A program made the translations under genes and the position numbers. A stretch of DNA of 64,000 nt from Micromonospora antibiotica (GTDB lineage Bacteria > Actinomycetota > Actinomycetes > Mycobacteriales > Micromonosporaceae): the NCBI RefSeq assembly GCF_017599305.1, contig NZ_JAGFWR010000024.1:28755-92754 (forward strand), read 5' to 3'. Positions 34,295-43,145 of this stretch are shown one piece after another; position 1 is the first letter of the stretch; each line of letters starts with the position of its first letter. Under the pieces are notes generated by a model. It was not told the origin of the DNA, ran no database searches, and saw only the letters and a program-made list of their open reading frames with translations.

Positions 34295-35338
34295 ATGGCA
34301 ACCGGGCAAACAGGACCCACCGGCCGCGCCGAGAGGGCCGCCACGATCCACGAAGTCGCCCGCGCCGCCGGCGTCTCGCACCAGACGGTCTCCCGGTTCC
34401 TCAAGGGCCGGGGCGGACTCAAGCCCCAGACCCTGGAAAAGGTCACCCAGGCCATCGAACAGCTCAACTACCGGCCGAACCTCGCCGCCCGATCGATGCG
34501 GACCCGGCGATCGGGCCGGATCGCCGTCGTGCTGCCCGACACCACCGACTTCGTGCCGACCCGCCTGCTCAGCGGTGCCACCGACGCAGCCCATGAAGCC
34601 GGATACCTGCTCGACGTCGTCGGGCTCGAAGGCGACGCCGCGGCCCGAGCCGACCGGATGCGCACCCTGCTGTCCCCCGAGAACGTGGACGCCGTGCTGT
34701 CGTTCACCCCGCTCGCCACCCGGATGGCGGACCTCGACCTGACGTCCTTCCCCGTACCGGTCCTGGTCGACGGCGAGTACGACGACAACATGCGGGCCCA
34801 GGGCGTACTCGCGGACGCCTCACCGATAGCCGAGATCGTCCGCCGGCTCGCCGCCGACGGACACCGCCGCTTCGCCCACGTCGCCGGCTCCGACCTGTGG
34901 GCATCCGCGCGCAACCGCCGCCGGGTCTACGAAACGACGGTGGCGCAACTAGGGCTCACCTCCTGCGCGGTCGTCGACGGCGACTGGACCGTGCGATCCG
35001 GCTGGGAGGCGGCCACCACGGTGCTGGCCCGCTGCGGAGCCACCGCCGTGCTGGCCGCCAACGACCGGGTCGCCTTCGGGATCCTTCAGGGACTCCAGAG
35101 CCTGGACATCGACGTCCCCGGCCAGATCAGTGTCTTCGGCTGGGACGACGACGAGATCGGCCACTACACGCGTCCGACCCTGTCGACGGTCAGTGTCGAC
35201 CGGGAGCGGCAGGGCCGGGAGGCGATGCGGCGACTCCTCGCCCTCCTGCGCGGCGAGGAGTCGCCGAGTCCGCCGCACCCGTCCGACCTGCACCGCCTCC
35301 TACCGCGCCAATCCACCGGCCCCGCGCCGGCAGGGTAG
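34295..35338 (+). CDS. LacI-family transcriptional regulator
   Basis: The 347-residue protein has an N-terminal HTH (ATIHEVARAAGVSHQTVSRF) and hinge helix (YRPNLAARSMRTRRS), then a periplasmic-binding-protein-like sensor domain (IAVVLPDTTDFVPTRLLSG; ATAVLAANDRVAFGILQGL; SVFGWDDDEIGHYTRPTLST). ATG 34295 is spaced about nine bases from GGGGGA; the in-frame ATG at 34286 is too close to it. It is divergent from the sugar operon and most likely represses it until the imported sugar is bound. A decayed paralogue lies at 49161-49310. Confidence 0.9.
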   Translation: MATGQTGPTGRAERAATIHEVARAAGVSHQTVSRFLKGRGGLKPQTLEKVTQAIEQLNYRPNLAARSMRTRRSGRIAVVLPDTTDFVPTRLLSGATDAAHEAGYLLDVVGLEGDAAARADRMRTLLSPENVDAVLSFTPLATRMADLDLTSFPVPVLVDGEYDDNMRAQGVLADASPIAEIVRRLAADGHRRFAHVAGSDLWASARNRRRVYETTVAQLGLTSCAVVDGDWTVRSGWEAATTVLARCGATAVLAANDRVAFGILQGLQSLDIDVPGQISVFGWDDDEIGHYTRPTLSTVSVDRERQGREAMRRLLALLRGEESPSPPHPSDLHRLLPRQSTGPAPAG

Positions 35339-35404
35339 GTGGAGACGACCCGGGGATCGTGAGCACGAGCTGTCCCGGGCGACACACAAGGGCAGGTTGC
35401 TGTT

Positions 35405-35740
35405 GTGGCCCCGGATCCCGGTGAGGTCTACGTCGTCGGCAACGACGGACACCTCTGGAGTGCCCGGGTCGACGGTCGGGCCGCGATCTGGAACGACCTG
35501 GGGAACCCCGGCGTCAACCTCGACTCCGGCAGTAACGCGTTTGGTGCGCGGAATGCGATCCAGGTGGTGCCGGATGCCCGCCCGTACCTCTTCGTCCTCG
35601 GCTCCGACCGTAACGCCTGGCTGCGCTGGCGGTCCGGGGCCGGATGGCAGTGGCACAATTTGGGCTCACCTCCCGGGGAGACGCTGGTGACCGCCCCGCT
35701 CGGTGTCCTCTCGGTCGATGGCAGCTCCCCGTTCTCCTTT
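35405..35740 (+). pseudogene. PLL-like beta-propeller lectin fragment
   Basis: About 112 residues from the GTG read as repeated beta-propeller blades of PLL/fucose-lectin type: VYVVGNDGHLWSARVDG, RPYLFVLGSDRNAWLRWRSG and WQWHNLGSPPGE. After about 35740 the frame continues with out-of-character Arg/Ser-rich text up to 36031, overlapping the next gene. No signal peptide or complete propeller is present. It is probably a decayed fragment upstream of the SGNH hydrolase gene; a short functional lectin piece is less likely. Confidence 0.45.
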
Positions 35741-35877
35741 TACCGTACGTTGAGGGCCTGCCTTCAGGCGGAGATCCGGTGGCGGCGGAGTCATCTGCTC
35801 GACAGCCGAACGACGGTGGTGATGGGTGTCGGGCAACACATTGACATCGACGGTCGCCTACCCCAACGTTTCGCGGC

Positions 35878-38800
35878 ATGCGACCCAGTACGCGGATCCT
35901 CACGGTTCTGCTCTCGGCCGTCCTGGTGGTGGGTGCCCTGCACGCGCCTGCCAGGGCGGACTCTGCCTGTCCACTCGCGACTGACCCCGCCACAGCCTTC
36001 ACTCTCGATGCGACTGCCGAGCAGTCGATGACGGTGCGTGCCGGCTGTGCCCGTCATGCTCCTGCGGCGCTCGCGACTCTGGCCAGCCATCCAGACGATC
36101 TGGTGATGACGTTCGACTATGTCGGCGAGGACGTGTCAGCCACCTTCCGGCAGGAGGTCGCCAAGGTCCAGGATGCGCAGGCCCGCGGCCAGACCTTCAG
36201 CGAGTACTTCCAGGCGCTCGCCGACGAGAACGCCACCGGGCTCTACCCGACGATCGGAGACTTCGAACTCGACGGCTCGTTGCACGTGGTCGGGAACAGC
36301 ATGGTGCTGGTCGTGCCGACGGCAGAGGTCAGCGTCACCTCGAACGCATGGCAGAAGGTGATCGCCTCCTGGGCCGCCTTCGGCACCGGTGCCCTGGTCA
36401 CCGGCTTCTGCTTTGCATTCTTCTCGGTCGGCGCCGTTGCCGCCGGCCCGGTGTGCGGGGCGGTGGGTGGTTTCTTCAACGGCCTCGTCAGTGAGCTTGT
36501 CAACGCGGCCTTCGACCAGCGACCGCTCGCCGACAAGGACGTCATGGGTGAGGCCTTCGCAGTGGCGATAACCCAGGCAGTCCAGGGTGCTATTGTCGGC
36601 GGAGTACTCGGGTTTCTACAGGCGACCGCCACACCGGTGATCACTGGGTTGCAGCTCCTGCTGCGGAGGTTGGCGGCGTCGGTCTGGGGCGGTGGGGCGC
36701 TCAAGGTCGTCGCGACCGCCCTCACCGGCTTCGACCTTGCGATGATCGAACGGCTGCGCCGCAAGATGCAGCAGCCCGTCGGCGGGGCCGCGAACGGTCT
36801 GCGGGTGCTTCCGCTGGGTGACTCGATCACCTACGGCGTCGGCGGTAGCCCGGAGGGCACCGGCTACCGGGCCCGTCTGTGGGAGCAGTTGGTCGACGAG
36901 CCTGGACCGCTCGACTTCGTCGGCTCCCAGGACTCCGGGCAGTTGCCCGACACCGATCACGAGGGGCACCCGGGTTGGCGGATCGAACAGATCGACAGCC
37001 TGGTGACCGACTGCACGATGCGCCGCTACCGGCCCAACGTCGTCACCCTGCACATCGGTACCAACGACGCCCGTAGGTCGGACAGCGGTTCGCCGTCGGA
37101 CCGGCTCCGATCTCTGATCCAGAAGATCGTCCGGATCGCTCCGGAGACCACCGTGCTGGTGGCCACCCTGGTGCCGTCGCTGGATCCGGCCGTCAACGCC
37201 CGGGTCCAGCAGTACAACGCGCAGATCCCGGGAATCGTCAACGGCCTGCGGGCCACCGGTCAGCCCGTACGGCTGGTCAGCATGTCCGCGGTGACCACGG
37301 CGGACATGTCCGACCCGCTGCATCCCAACAACACCGGCTACCGCAAGATGGCCGATGCTTTCGACCGTGCCGTCACCGCCGCCCGGGCGGAGGGGCTGAT
37401 CGTGCCGCCGGTACCCGGCGACACCGGCCCCTGCGTCGGGGAATCCTCGTCTCCACCGCCGTCGACGACGCCTACTCCGCCCGGTTGGAACTGGGTGGGC
37501 GAGATCGCTCCCGGCGTCGGAGCGCCCCGTGACCAGGTGCGGTTCGCCGATCTCAACGGCGACGGCCGCGACGACTACCTGGTGGTCGGTGACCAGGGTC
37601 AGGTCCGGGCGTGGTTCAACGTCCGTAGCGGCAACGGGTTCGGTTGGCAGTACCGGGGTGAGGTCGCCTCCGGCTCGGCCCCTCGCGACCAGGTCCGCTT
37701 CGCCGACCTCGACGGCGACGGCCGCGACGACTACCTGGTGGTCGGTGACCAGGGCCAGGTGAGAGCGTGGCTCAACACCGGCACCGGCAACGGTGTGGGA
37801 TGGGCCAGTCAGGGCGAGGTCGCGCCGGGCGTCGGTGCCACGAGGGACCAGGTCCGGTTCGCCGACGTCGACGTCGACGGCCGCGCCGACTATCTGGTGG
37901 TCGGTGACCAGGGCGAGGTCAAGGCCTGGCTCAGCAACTTCGGTACCGCTGGGGCGGGCTGGAGCTACCAGGGTGAGATCGCCACGGGTGTCGGCGCGAC
38001 GAGGGACCAGGTGTGGTTCTCCGATCTTGACGGCGACGGCCGCGACGACTATCTCGTGGTCTACGCCCAGGGCCAGATCCGGGGCTGGCTCAACACCATC
38101 GGTGACGGTAGCCGGCCGTGGAACTACCAGGGTGACGTGGCCGGGAACGTCGGTGCGACCAGCGCCGAGGTGGTCCTGGCCGACGTCAACGGCGACGGCC
38201 GCAACGACTACCTCGTGGTCAATGACGCCGGGCGGGTCACCGCCTGGCTCAACGACCGCTACGGCCACCCCGATCCGTGGGACTGGAAGGGCCTGATTGC
38301 TTCCAGCAGCGCTCCCCGCGACCAGGTGCGGTTCGCCGATCTCAACGGCGACGGCCGCGACGACTACCTGGCAGTCGGCGACCAGGGCCAGGTCAAGGCA
38401 TGGCTGAACGTCCTCGGTGGTGACGGCGTCGGCTGGGACTGGCGAGGCGAGATCGCCTCCGGTTCGGCTCCTCGCGACCAGGTGCGGTTCGCCGATCTCA
38501 ACGGCGACGGCCGTGACGACTATCTGGTGGTCGGCGACCAGGGCCAGGTGAGGGCTTGGCTTAACACGGGCACCGGCAACGGTGTGGCGTGGACCTCCCA
38601 GGGGCAGGTCGCCTCCGGTTCGGCTCCTCGCGACCAGGTGCGGTTCGCCGATCTCAACGGCGACGGCCGTGACGACTATCTGGTGGTCGGCGACCAGGGC
38701 CAGGTGAGAGCTTGGCTTAACACGGGCACCGGCAACAGCGTGGCGTGGACCTCCCAAGGGGTGATCGCCTCGGGTATCGGCGCGGCGGGCGACACCCTCA

Positions 38801-39174
38801 GGTTCGACGACGTCAACGGCGACCGCCGGGACGACTACCTGGTGGTGGGTGAGTACGGCCAGATCCGCGCCTGGCTCAACAACCGGGGTGGTCCGGGCTC
38901 CGCGTGGTTGTCACTGGGCGAGATCGCCTCGGGCGTCGGCTACACCCGCGACAGGGTGGAGCTGGCGGAGATCAACGGTGACCGTCGCGCCGACTATCTG
39001 GTCCTCGATGCCCAGGGTGGCGTCCGGGCATGGTTCAACAACGACGCGGCGGGCGGCCCAGCACCAGCCAACCCATCGCCGATGCCGAACGATCCGACAC
39101 CGACCGCGCCACCGGGTAACAACGGCTCCGGGCCGAACGACGGTCTTCCCCTCTGCGTCGCGAACCGCTGCTGA
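35878..39174 (+). CDS. Secreted SGNH/GDSL hydrolase with ten FG-GAP repeats
   Basis: The 1098-residue protein has a signal peptide (about 1-27), a novel-looking N-terminal region with two Gly/Ala-rich hydrophobic stretches (about 165-205 and 225-260), and an SGNH hydrolase domain: LGDSITYGVG (block I, near 313), HIGTNDARR (block III, near 393) and DPLHPNNTGY (catalytic Asp/His, near 480). After a Pro-rich linker come ten FG-GAP/VCBS repeats of about 52 residues, each with DLNGDGRDDYLVVG-type calcium loops. Adjacent repeats are nearly identical in DNA. It probably deacylates an extracellular glycan or lipid. Confidence 0.88.
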   Translation: MRPSTRILTVLLSAVLVVGALHAPARADSACPLATDPATAFTLDATAEQSMTVRAGCARHAPAALATLASHPDDLVMTFDYVGEDVSATFRQEVAKVQDAQARGQTFSEYFQALADENATGLYPTIGDFELDGSLHVVGNSMVLVVPTAEVSVTSNAWQKVIASWAAFGTGALVTGFCFAFFSVGAVAAGPVCGAVGGFFNGLVSELVNAAFDQRPLADKDVMGEAFAVAITQAVQGAIVGGVLGFLQATATPVITGLQLLLRRLAASVWGGGALKVVATALTGFDLAMIERLRRKMQQPVGGAANGLRVLPLGDSITYGVGGSPEGTGYRARLWEQLVDEPGPLDFVGSQDSGQLPDTDHEGHPGWRIEQIDSLVTDCTMRRYRPNVVTLHIGTNDARRSDSGSPSDRLRSLIQKIVRIAPETTVLVATLVPSLDPAVNARVQQYNAQIPGIVNGLRATGQPVRLVSMSAVTTADMSDPLHPNNTGYRKMADAFDRAVTAARAEGLIVPPVPGDTGPCVGESSSPPPSTTPTPPGWNWVGEIAPGVGAPRDQVRFADLNGDGRDDYLVVGDQGQVRAWFNVRSGNGFGWQYRGEVASGSAPRDQVRFADLDGDGRDDYLVVGDQGQVRAWLNTGTGNGVGWASQGEVAPGVGATRDQVRFADVDVDGRADYLVVGDQGEVKAWLSNFGTAGAGWSYQGEIATGVGATRDQVWFSDLDGDGRDDYLVVYAQGQIRGWLNTIGDGSRPWNYQGDVAGNVGATSAEVVLADVNGDGRNDYLVVNDAGRVTAWLNDRYGHPDPWDWKGLIASSSAPRDQVRFADLNGDGRDDYLAVGDQGQVKAWLNVLGGDGVGWDWRGEIASGSAPRDQVRFADLNGDGRDDYLVVGDQGQVRAWLNTGTGNGVAWTSQGQVASGSAPRDQVRFADLNGDGRDDYLVVGDQGQVRAWLNTGTGNSVAWTSQGVIASGIGAAGDTLRFDDVNGDRRDDYLVVGEYGQIRAWLNNRGGPGSAWLSLGEIASGVGYTRDRVELAEINGDRRADYLVLDAQGGVRAWFNNDAAGGPAPANPSPMPNDPTPTAPPGNNGSGPNDGLPLCVANRC

Positions 39175-39244
39175 CCGAGCGCTGATCGTGGGTCGACCAA
39201 CCCGGCATCGCCCCCCCAGCTCCGCCATGACCCACTTCATCCGG

Positions 39245-39292
39245 TCCCACAACGACCTGACACCCCAGCTGGAGTGTCAGGTCGTTGTGGGA
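39245..39292. terminator. Strong bidirectional terminator
   Basis: Two perfect 19-base arms (39245-39263, beginning TCCCACAACGACC, and 39274-39292) flank a 10-base loop. It lies between the plus-strand SGNH hydrolase gene and the minus-strand tRNA-like genes, so it can end transcripts from both sides. Confidence 0.85.
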
Positions 39293-39502
39293 CGTTGTTC
39301 GTCAACGGACACCGCTGCGGCAGAAGGCGCAGGTACGGGCGGGGCAGGGGGCGGCGTACCGGACGGAGCGGTGAGCGGTGGACCGGCTGCTGCGTGCGGA
39401 TCGCAACGCCGCAGCCGGTGCCGGCTGGGGGGTAGCGGGGGAGCCTGCCCATCTCGGCCCACAGTTGATGTCCATCGACCCGCATCGTGGCCATTCGGGG
39501 AG

Positions 39503-39574
39503 ATCCGTTGACCGGGCTCGAATCGGCGTCCTCCCGGCACCTAGCCGGGTGCTCTACCACTGAGCTACAACGGA
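39503..39574 (-). tRNA. tRNA-like gene with AGG anticodon loop, imperfect T-arm
   Basis: The minus strand folds as a cloverleaf: 7-bp acceptor TCCGTTG/CAACGGA, D-arm GCTC-AGTGGTA-GAGC, anticodon stem CCCGG/CCGGG with loop CTAGGTG, a 5-base variable loop, and a T-arm whose stem has one A-C mismatch and one G-T pair around TTCGAGC. The loop places AGG at 34-36, a rare unmodified Pro anticodon in bacteria, with an unusual U37. No CCA is encoded. It may be a tRNA mimic or a decaying tRNA rather than a translation tRNA. It shares the exact D-arm of the neighbouring tRNA-like gene. Confidence 0.6.
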
Positions 39575-39583
39575 TCTCCACGG

Positions 39584-39655
39584 CCCCGTCGGCTGGGCTC
39601 GAACCAGCGTCCACCCGGTCCAGAGCCGGGCGCTCTACCACTGAGCTACGACGGG
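39584..39655 (-). tRNA. tRNA-Gln(CTG)-like gene, atypical sequence
   Basis: The minus strand gives a perfect cloverleaf: acceptor CCCGTCG/CGACGGG, T8 A9, D-arm GCTC-AGTGGTA-GAGC, anticodon stem CCCGG/CCGGG with loop CTCTGGA (anticodon CTG, Gln), variable loop TGGAC, T-stem GCTGG/CCAGC with TTCGAGC, and discriminator G without encoded CCA. It does not resemble the usual bacterial tRNA-Gln in sequence as I recall it. It begins only 18 bases after the stop codon of the unknown protein gene at 39674-41086, on the same strand, and is probably processed from that transcript. Confidence 0.75.
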
Positions 39656-39673
39656 CGCGATCATGCTGCCCGA

Positions 39674-41086
39674 TCACGGCTTGATGTGTCCATCCCGTTC
39701 CGGCAGCTCGCTGACCACGACGTCACCCGGGATCGGTGTCTGCTCCAGACTGTCTTTGGTCACTCTTCCGGAGAACGCCCCACCAGCACGTAGCACCGAC
39801 GCCCACAGCGGGTCCGCGATCGATACCCCGTGCACCAACTCGGGCGTGGGCCGGAACACCCCGGTGGCTGCGGGTGCCCGGGGACCTGTCCAACCGGACG
39901 TGACCGGGTCGACGCCACCATCGGCGCATGCCGCCTCCACATCCGCACGGGTGCAGGTGGCGGTGCCGTCGAGCACGTCCCAGGGCAGCGGCAGCCGAGC
40001 CCACACGCCCACGTCGGGGTGCAGGCCGCCACCGGTCGAGCGGTGCCACGCCGCCAGGTCCGCCGCGATCAGCATCATCGCCTTGCCCGGGCAGGACGCC
40101 TGCAGCAGGCCGAGGCTGCCGGCGGCGTCGAGCGCTGCGAGCCAGGCCGCCCGCGCGGCGTTGTACGCGCCGCACAGGAGGTTCCACGTCGACGAGTCGT
40201 TACCCCGCCTCACGATCATGGTGGCCCGGTCGAACTCGCTGGCCGTCCATACCTGCTTGAGTAACGCCGCGACCTGACGCATCGTTGCCCACCACCGGCC
40301 CAGCAGCTCACCGCGCTGTGCCTCGGTCAGCCGGGCGAGCACAGTCGGCGTCGGATGGGCCTGGGCGATCATCCACCAGTCCGTCGTCGGGTCGGCGGTG
40401 CAGTGCCTGAACAACAGGTCGGCGATGTCGTCGTACGGGTTGTCCCGCCCTGAGAGCGTGAACTCTCGCCGCAACTTCCGCTTGGCAGTCAGATACGCCA
40501 CGAAGCACCCCGCCCACGGATCAGCCAGAAAGGCATCCCGCTCGATGCTCGCGGCGAATCCTGCCCGCGCGACCATGGTCAACTGCCGCTTGGTCTGTTC
40601 GACGGCCAACCTGTCGGCTTTCGCCAGCAGGCGCTGCGTCACCCGGAATCGCCGGTTGTACTGCCGCTTCGACAGCTCGATTCCGGCCGCGGCCCGGTCC
40701 TCCCGGTTCAACCGGTCGCGCAGGAAATCCAGCCGGGCCGGATCGACGGCACCGAGGGATTCGCTCAGGCGGGCCGAGAAATCAAGCAGCGAAACGGGAT
40801 CGTCCGGGTCGACGCCACCGGGTGGCAGTTCGAACAGCCGCGCGGCGGCGTCGATCTGACGGGCACCACCGATCGGCCGGGCGAAGTCCGCCGACATCGA
40901 ACTCCACCCGTTCCAGCGCGCTGCCGTACGAGCCGCCCACCCCAACGTCATCCGGTCCCGAAGTCCTAGCTGGCCACCCACCACCCGCAGCACGAGATGC
41001 GCAACCTCCTCCGGCCGGCGCCGCTCGTCGAGTGACGTGTGCAGCGCGACCAGGGCATCCTCGGCAGAGGTCTCGGCGATTGACAT
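39674..41086 (-). CDS. Unknown 470-residue protein linked to tandem tRNA-like genes
   Basis: Not recognised. The ATG at 41086 (MSIAETSAEDALVALHTSLD) is chosen over an upstream frame start. The N-terminal third looks helical (EVAHLVLRVVGGQLGLRDRM), then comes a basic, helical middle (ELSKRQYNRRFRVTQRLL; VEQTKRQLTMVARAGFAASI). The Trp-rich second half contains DDIADLLFRHCTADPTTDWW and GRWWATMRQVAALLKQVW. No signal peptide, membrane helix or known nuclease or ligase motif is evident. Basic helices would suit RNA binding. Its stop is 18 bases from a tRNA-Gln-like gene, followed by a second tRNA-like gene and a strong terminator, so protein and RNAs appear to form one unit. Confidence 0.75.
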   Translation of the reverse strand: MSIAETSAEDALVALHTSLDERRRPEEVAHLVLRVVGGQLGLRDRMTLGWAARTAARWNGWSSMSADFARPIGGARQIDAAARLFELPPGGVDPDDPVSLLDFSARLSESLGAVDPARLDFLRDRLNREDRAAAGIELSKRQYNRRFRVTQRLLAKADRLAVEQTKRQLTMVARAGFAASIERDAFLADPWAGCFVAYLTAKRKLRREFTLSGRDNPYDDIADLLFRHCTADPTTDWWMIAQAHPTPTVLARLTEAQRGELLGRWWATMRQVAALLKQVWTASEFDRATMIVRRGNDSSTWNLLCGAYNAARAAWLAALDAAGSLGLLQASCPGKAMMLIAADLAAWHRSTGGGLHPDVGVWARLPLPWDVLDGTATCTRADVEAACADGGVDPVTSGWTGPRAPAATGVFRPTPELVHGVSIADPLWASVLRAGGAFSGRVTKDSLEQTPIPGDVVVSELPERDGHIKP

Positions 41087-41599
41087 GGCGGCATCCTGGC
41101 AGGGACGACGAGAGCCGGGCAATCCGATTCACCACCTCACCCACCGGTCGGGGCTGCTCCTCGATCTGACGACGGTGACGGGTCGCACGGTGGCTGAGAG
41201 CCTCATGACACTGATCTGTATCGAAGAACGCGCGGTCGACCGGGCGATCGCCGAAGCGGCCGGTCCGGCCCTGGCCCGCAAGGCGCCGTTCGTGGGCTCC
41301 CAGCGCCCCAGTGCTTTTCCCGTACGGCCTGGCCCCGGCCGTACGCCCGGCGTCGCCATGCCCGAGGCGCTCCGCCTCGGCGTCGATCTCGGAGCGGAAC
41401 GCCTGCGGCGGACGGACGAGCCCGGCATCGGGGCGGTGACACCGGGTTGCCGGGTGACCGCTGCGGGCGAACGCGGCGGTCGCCGGGGTGGCCTCGAACT
41501 GCGTCACACGGCGGCCGGGGCGATCACCGCGCTGTGCGGCCGACGTTTGAGTACGCACTACTCAGGACATGCCCGCAGCAGGTCCCTAGGTTCGCCCCC
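41087..41599. other. Intergenic region, no convincing gene
   Basis: Overlapping frames here are Arg/Pro/Gly-rich shadows. The region must contain the promoters of the divergent genes starting at 41086 (minus) and 41600 (plus). Confidence 0.5.
41548..41564. promoter_or_regulatory. 17-bp palindrome upstream of secreted protein gene
   Basis: TGAGTA and TACTCA flank CGCAC 36 bases before the ATG at 41600. The dyad is a plausible operator or activator site for that gene. The LuxR-type LAL regulator encoded convergently downstream is one candidate binder, as is any of several regulators elsewhere. Confidence 0.45.
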
Positions 41600-43078
41600 A
41601 TGATGTCCTCTCCCACTACCAATTCCGCACCCACCTGGTTCCGGCGCGCACTGACGACCCTGACCTGCGGCGCCCTTCTGCTTCCCACGACCCTCGCCTC
41701 GTCGGCCGACGCCGCCGACGGCCGACGCGGCGACAGGCTCGCCGACCTGCGGGTGTGCGACCTGTCCGCCTGCTACCTGGCGGTGGGGGTGGTGGACTCC
41801 GACGGTGACGGTGTGGCCGACGCCGACGAGACCGCCCTCGGTTACGACCCGCTCGACCCGGCGAGCACCCCGCCGCTGTCCCTCGTCCTGGACGCGACGA
41901 TCGACGGGAAACTGCCGACCTACGAACTCGGGTACGGCACGTGGGCCGTGTTCCCGGAGGAGTTCGTCAAGGGCCTCGAAAAGAAGTGGCTCAACCTGCA
42001 GGAACTGCCCGGCGGTGTCGAGCCGGGCCTGCCGTCGGAGGTCTTCGGGATCCCCACCCGCCGGGGCAGCATGGCGCTCGCCGGGATCGACGACGGGCTG
42101 CTCAAGGGCCTCGGTGTCGAAGCGCCGTGGAAGACCGGTCTGACCTTCGGCCTGACCCGCGACAGCGGCGGCAAGACGATGGGGATCGACCTCGGTCGGT
42201 TCAACGGCAGCTGGTACGGCGCGTACGACGGGGTGACCGCCTGGTGGGCGGCCAGCCACGGCGGCGAGAAGAACACGAGCAGCGACAACGGCACGAGGGC
42301 CACGGAGTACGGCGACGGGTCCTCGTCGAGGACCACTCCCGGTACGCCGGGGTGCGAGATGATCTGCACGTCGAGCAGCCGGACCGAGTACTACGACCCG
42401 GAACTGAACACGGCAGGGTCCTCGACCGACGAGGCGTACTACGACCTGAGCGGCAGGTACCACACCGAGCGGACGCAGCGCGACCAGAACGGGAACGTCG
42501 TCAAGGAGACCGAGACCGTCCACACGGGAGGCAAGGACGGCGGCACGACGATCACGAAGGACACCACCGAGTACGAGCGCGACAAGGACGGCAAGGTCAC
42601 CGGCACGACGAAGACCCACACCGAGCGCACGGTCGACAAGAACGGCAAGGAGACCTCCTCGACCACCAAGACCCAGAAGTGCGACGCCAAGGGTGAGAAC
42701 TGCACCGATGCGATGACCACCGGCGAGGAGGGCACCGGCCTGACCCTGCCCGGCACGGCCTGGCTCTCGCACCAGGAGACGGCCGCCGCGATCGACAAGC
42801 TGCTCACGATGAAGGGCTCGACGGTCACCCCGGTCCAGGACGCACCCTCCGTGGTCGGCGTCCTGACCGACGACGACGTCACCGCGGCCATGCACCGCCG
42901 GGACCTGATCTCCCTGTTCTCGGGTGACGACACCAGCACCCACGTCGGGGCGATGGTCCTCGGTACCGGCTGGAACACCGCCGCGCCCGAGACCCGCCCC
43001 GACCTGCCCAACCCGCTCGACGGGGCGACCGGCGGCGGGGCCCCCGGGGGCTGCACCTCCGGCGGCGGCACCTGCTGA
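41600..43078 (+). CDS. Secreted protein with calcium-loop motif and charged Thr/Lys repeat region
   Basis: The 492-residue protein has a signal peptide (about 1-38, ending SADAADG) and a calcium-type loop DSDGDGVADADETALGYDP (thrombospondin-3/EF-like, about 67-85). A globular part contains a Trp-rich stretch (NGSWYGAYDGVTAWWAASHG), followed by a highly polar region rich in Thr, Lys, Glu and Asp (about 230-380; GKVTGTTKTHTERTVDKNGK) that resembles YD/RHS-like or toxin-stalk text. The C terminus is Gly/Cys-rich (GGCTSGGGTC). Its function is not known; it is extracellular or wall associated. Confidence 0.75.
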   Translation: MMSSPTTNSAPTWFRRALTTLTCGALLLPTTLASSADAADGRRGDRLADLRVCDLSACYLAVGVVDSDGDGVADADETALGYDPLDPASTPPLSLVLDATIDGKLPTYELGYGTWAVFPEEFVKGLEKKWLNLQELPGGVEPGLPSEVFGIPTRRGSMALAGIDDGLLKGLGVEAPWKTGLTFGLTRDSGGKTMGIDLGRFNGSWYGAYDGVTAWWAASHGGEKNTSSDNGTRATEYGDGSSSRTTPGTPGCEMICTSSSRTEYYDPELNTAGSSTDEAYYDLSGRYHTERTQRDQNGNVVKETETVHTGGKDGGTTITKDTTEYERDKDGKVTGTTKTHTERTVDKNGKETSSTTKTQKCDAKGENCTDAMTTGEEGTGLTLPGTAWLSHQETAAAIDKLLTMKGSTVTPVQDAPSVVGVLTDDDVTAAMHRRDLISLFSGDDTSTHVGAMVLGTGWNTAAPETRPDLPNPLDGATGGGAPGGCTSGGGTC

Positions 43079-43079
43079 G

Positions 43080-43098
43080 ACCGCCGTCCGACGGCGGT
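43080..43098. terminator. Convergent hairpin
   Basis: ACCGCCG and CGGCGGT form a 7-bp stem around TCCGA just after the stop at 43078 and before the convergent LAL regulator gene end at 43146. Confidence 0.55.
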
Positions 43099-43145
43099 GC
43101 GGCTGTCGTCGCCGACGCCCGCCGCGCCGCCGCCGGACACCGCGA

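Noticed and set aside
37530..38730. Near-identical DNA repeats as a mobile or CRISPR-like repeat.
   Set aside because: They are in-frame FG-GAP repeat units of the SGNH hydrolase.
41037..41603. A 188-codon plus-strand frame between the unknown protein gene and the secreted protein gene.
   Set aside because: Composition is shadow-like, it overlaps the 5' end of the minus-strand gene, and it has no plausible start signal.
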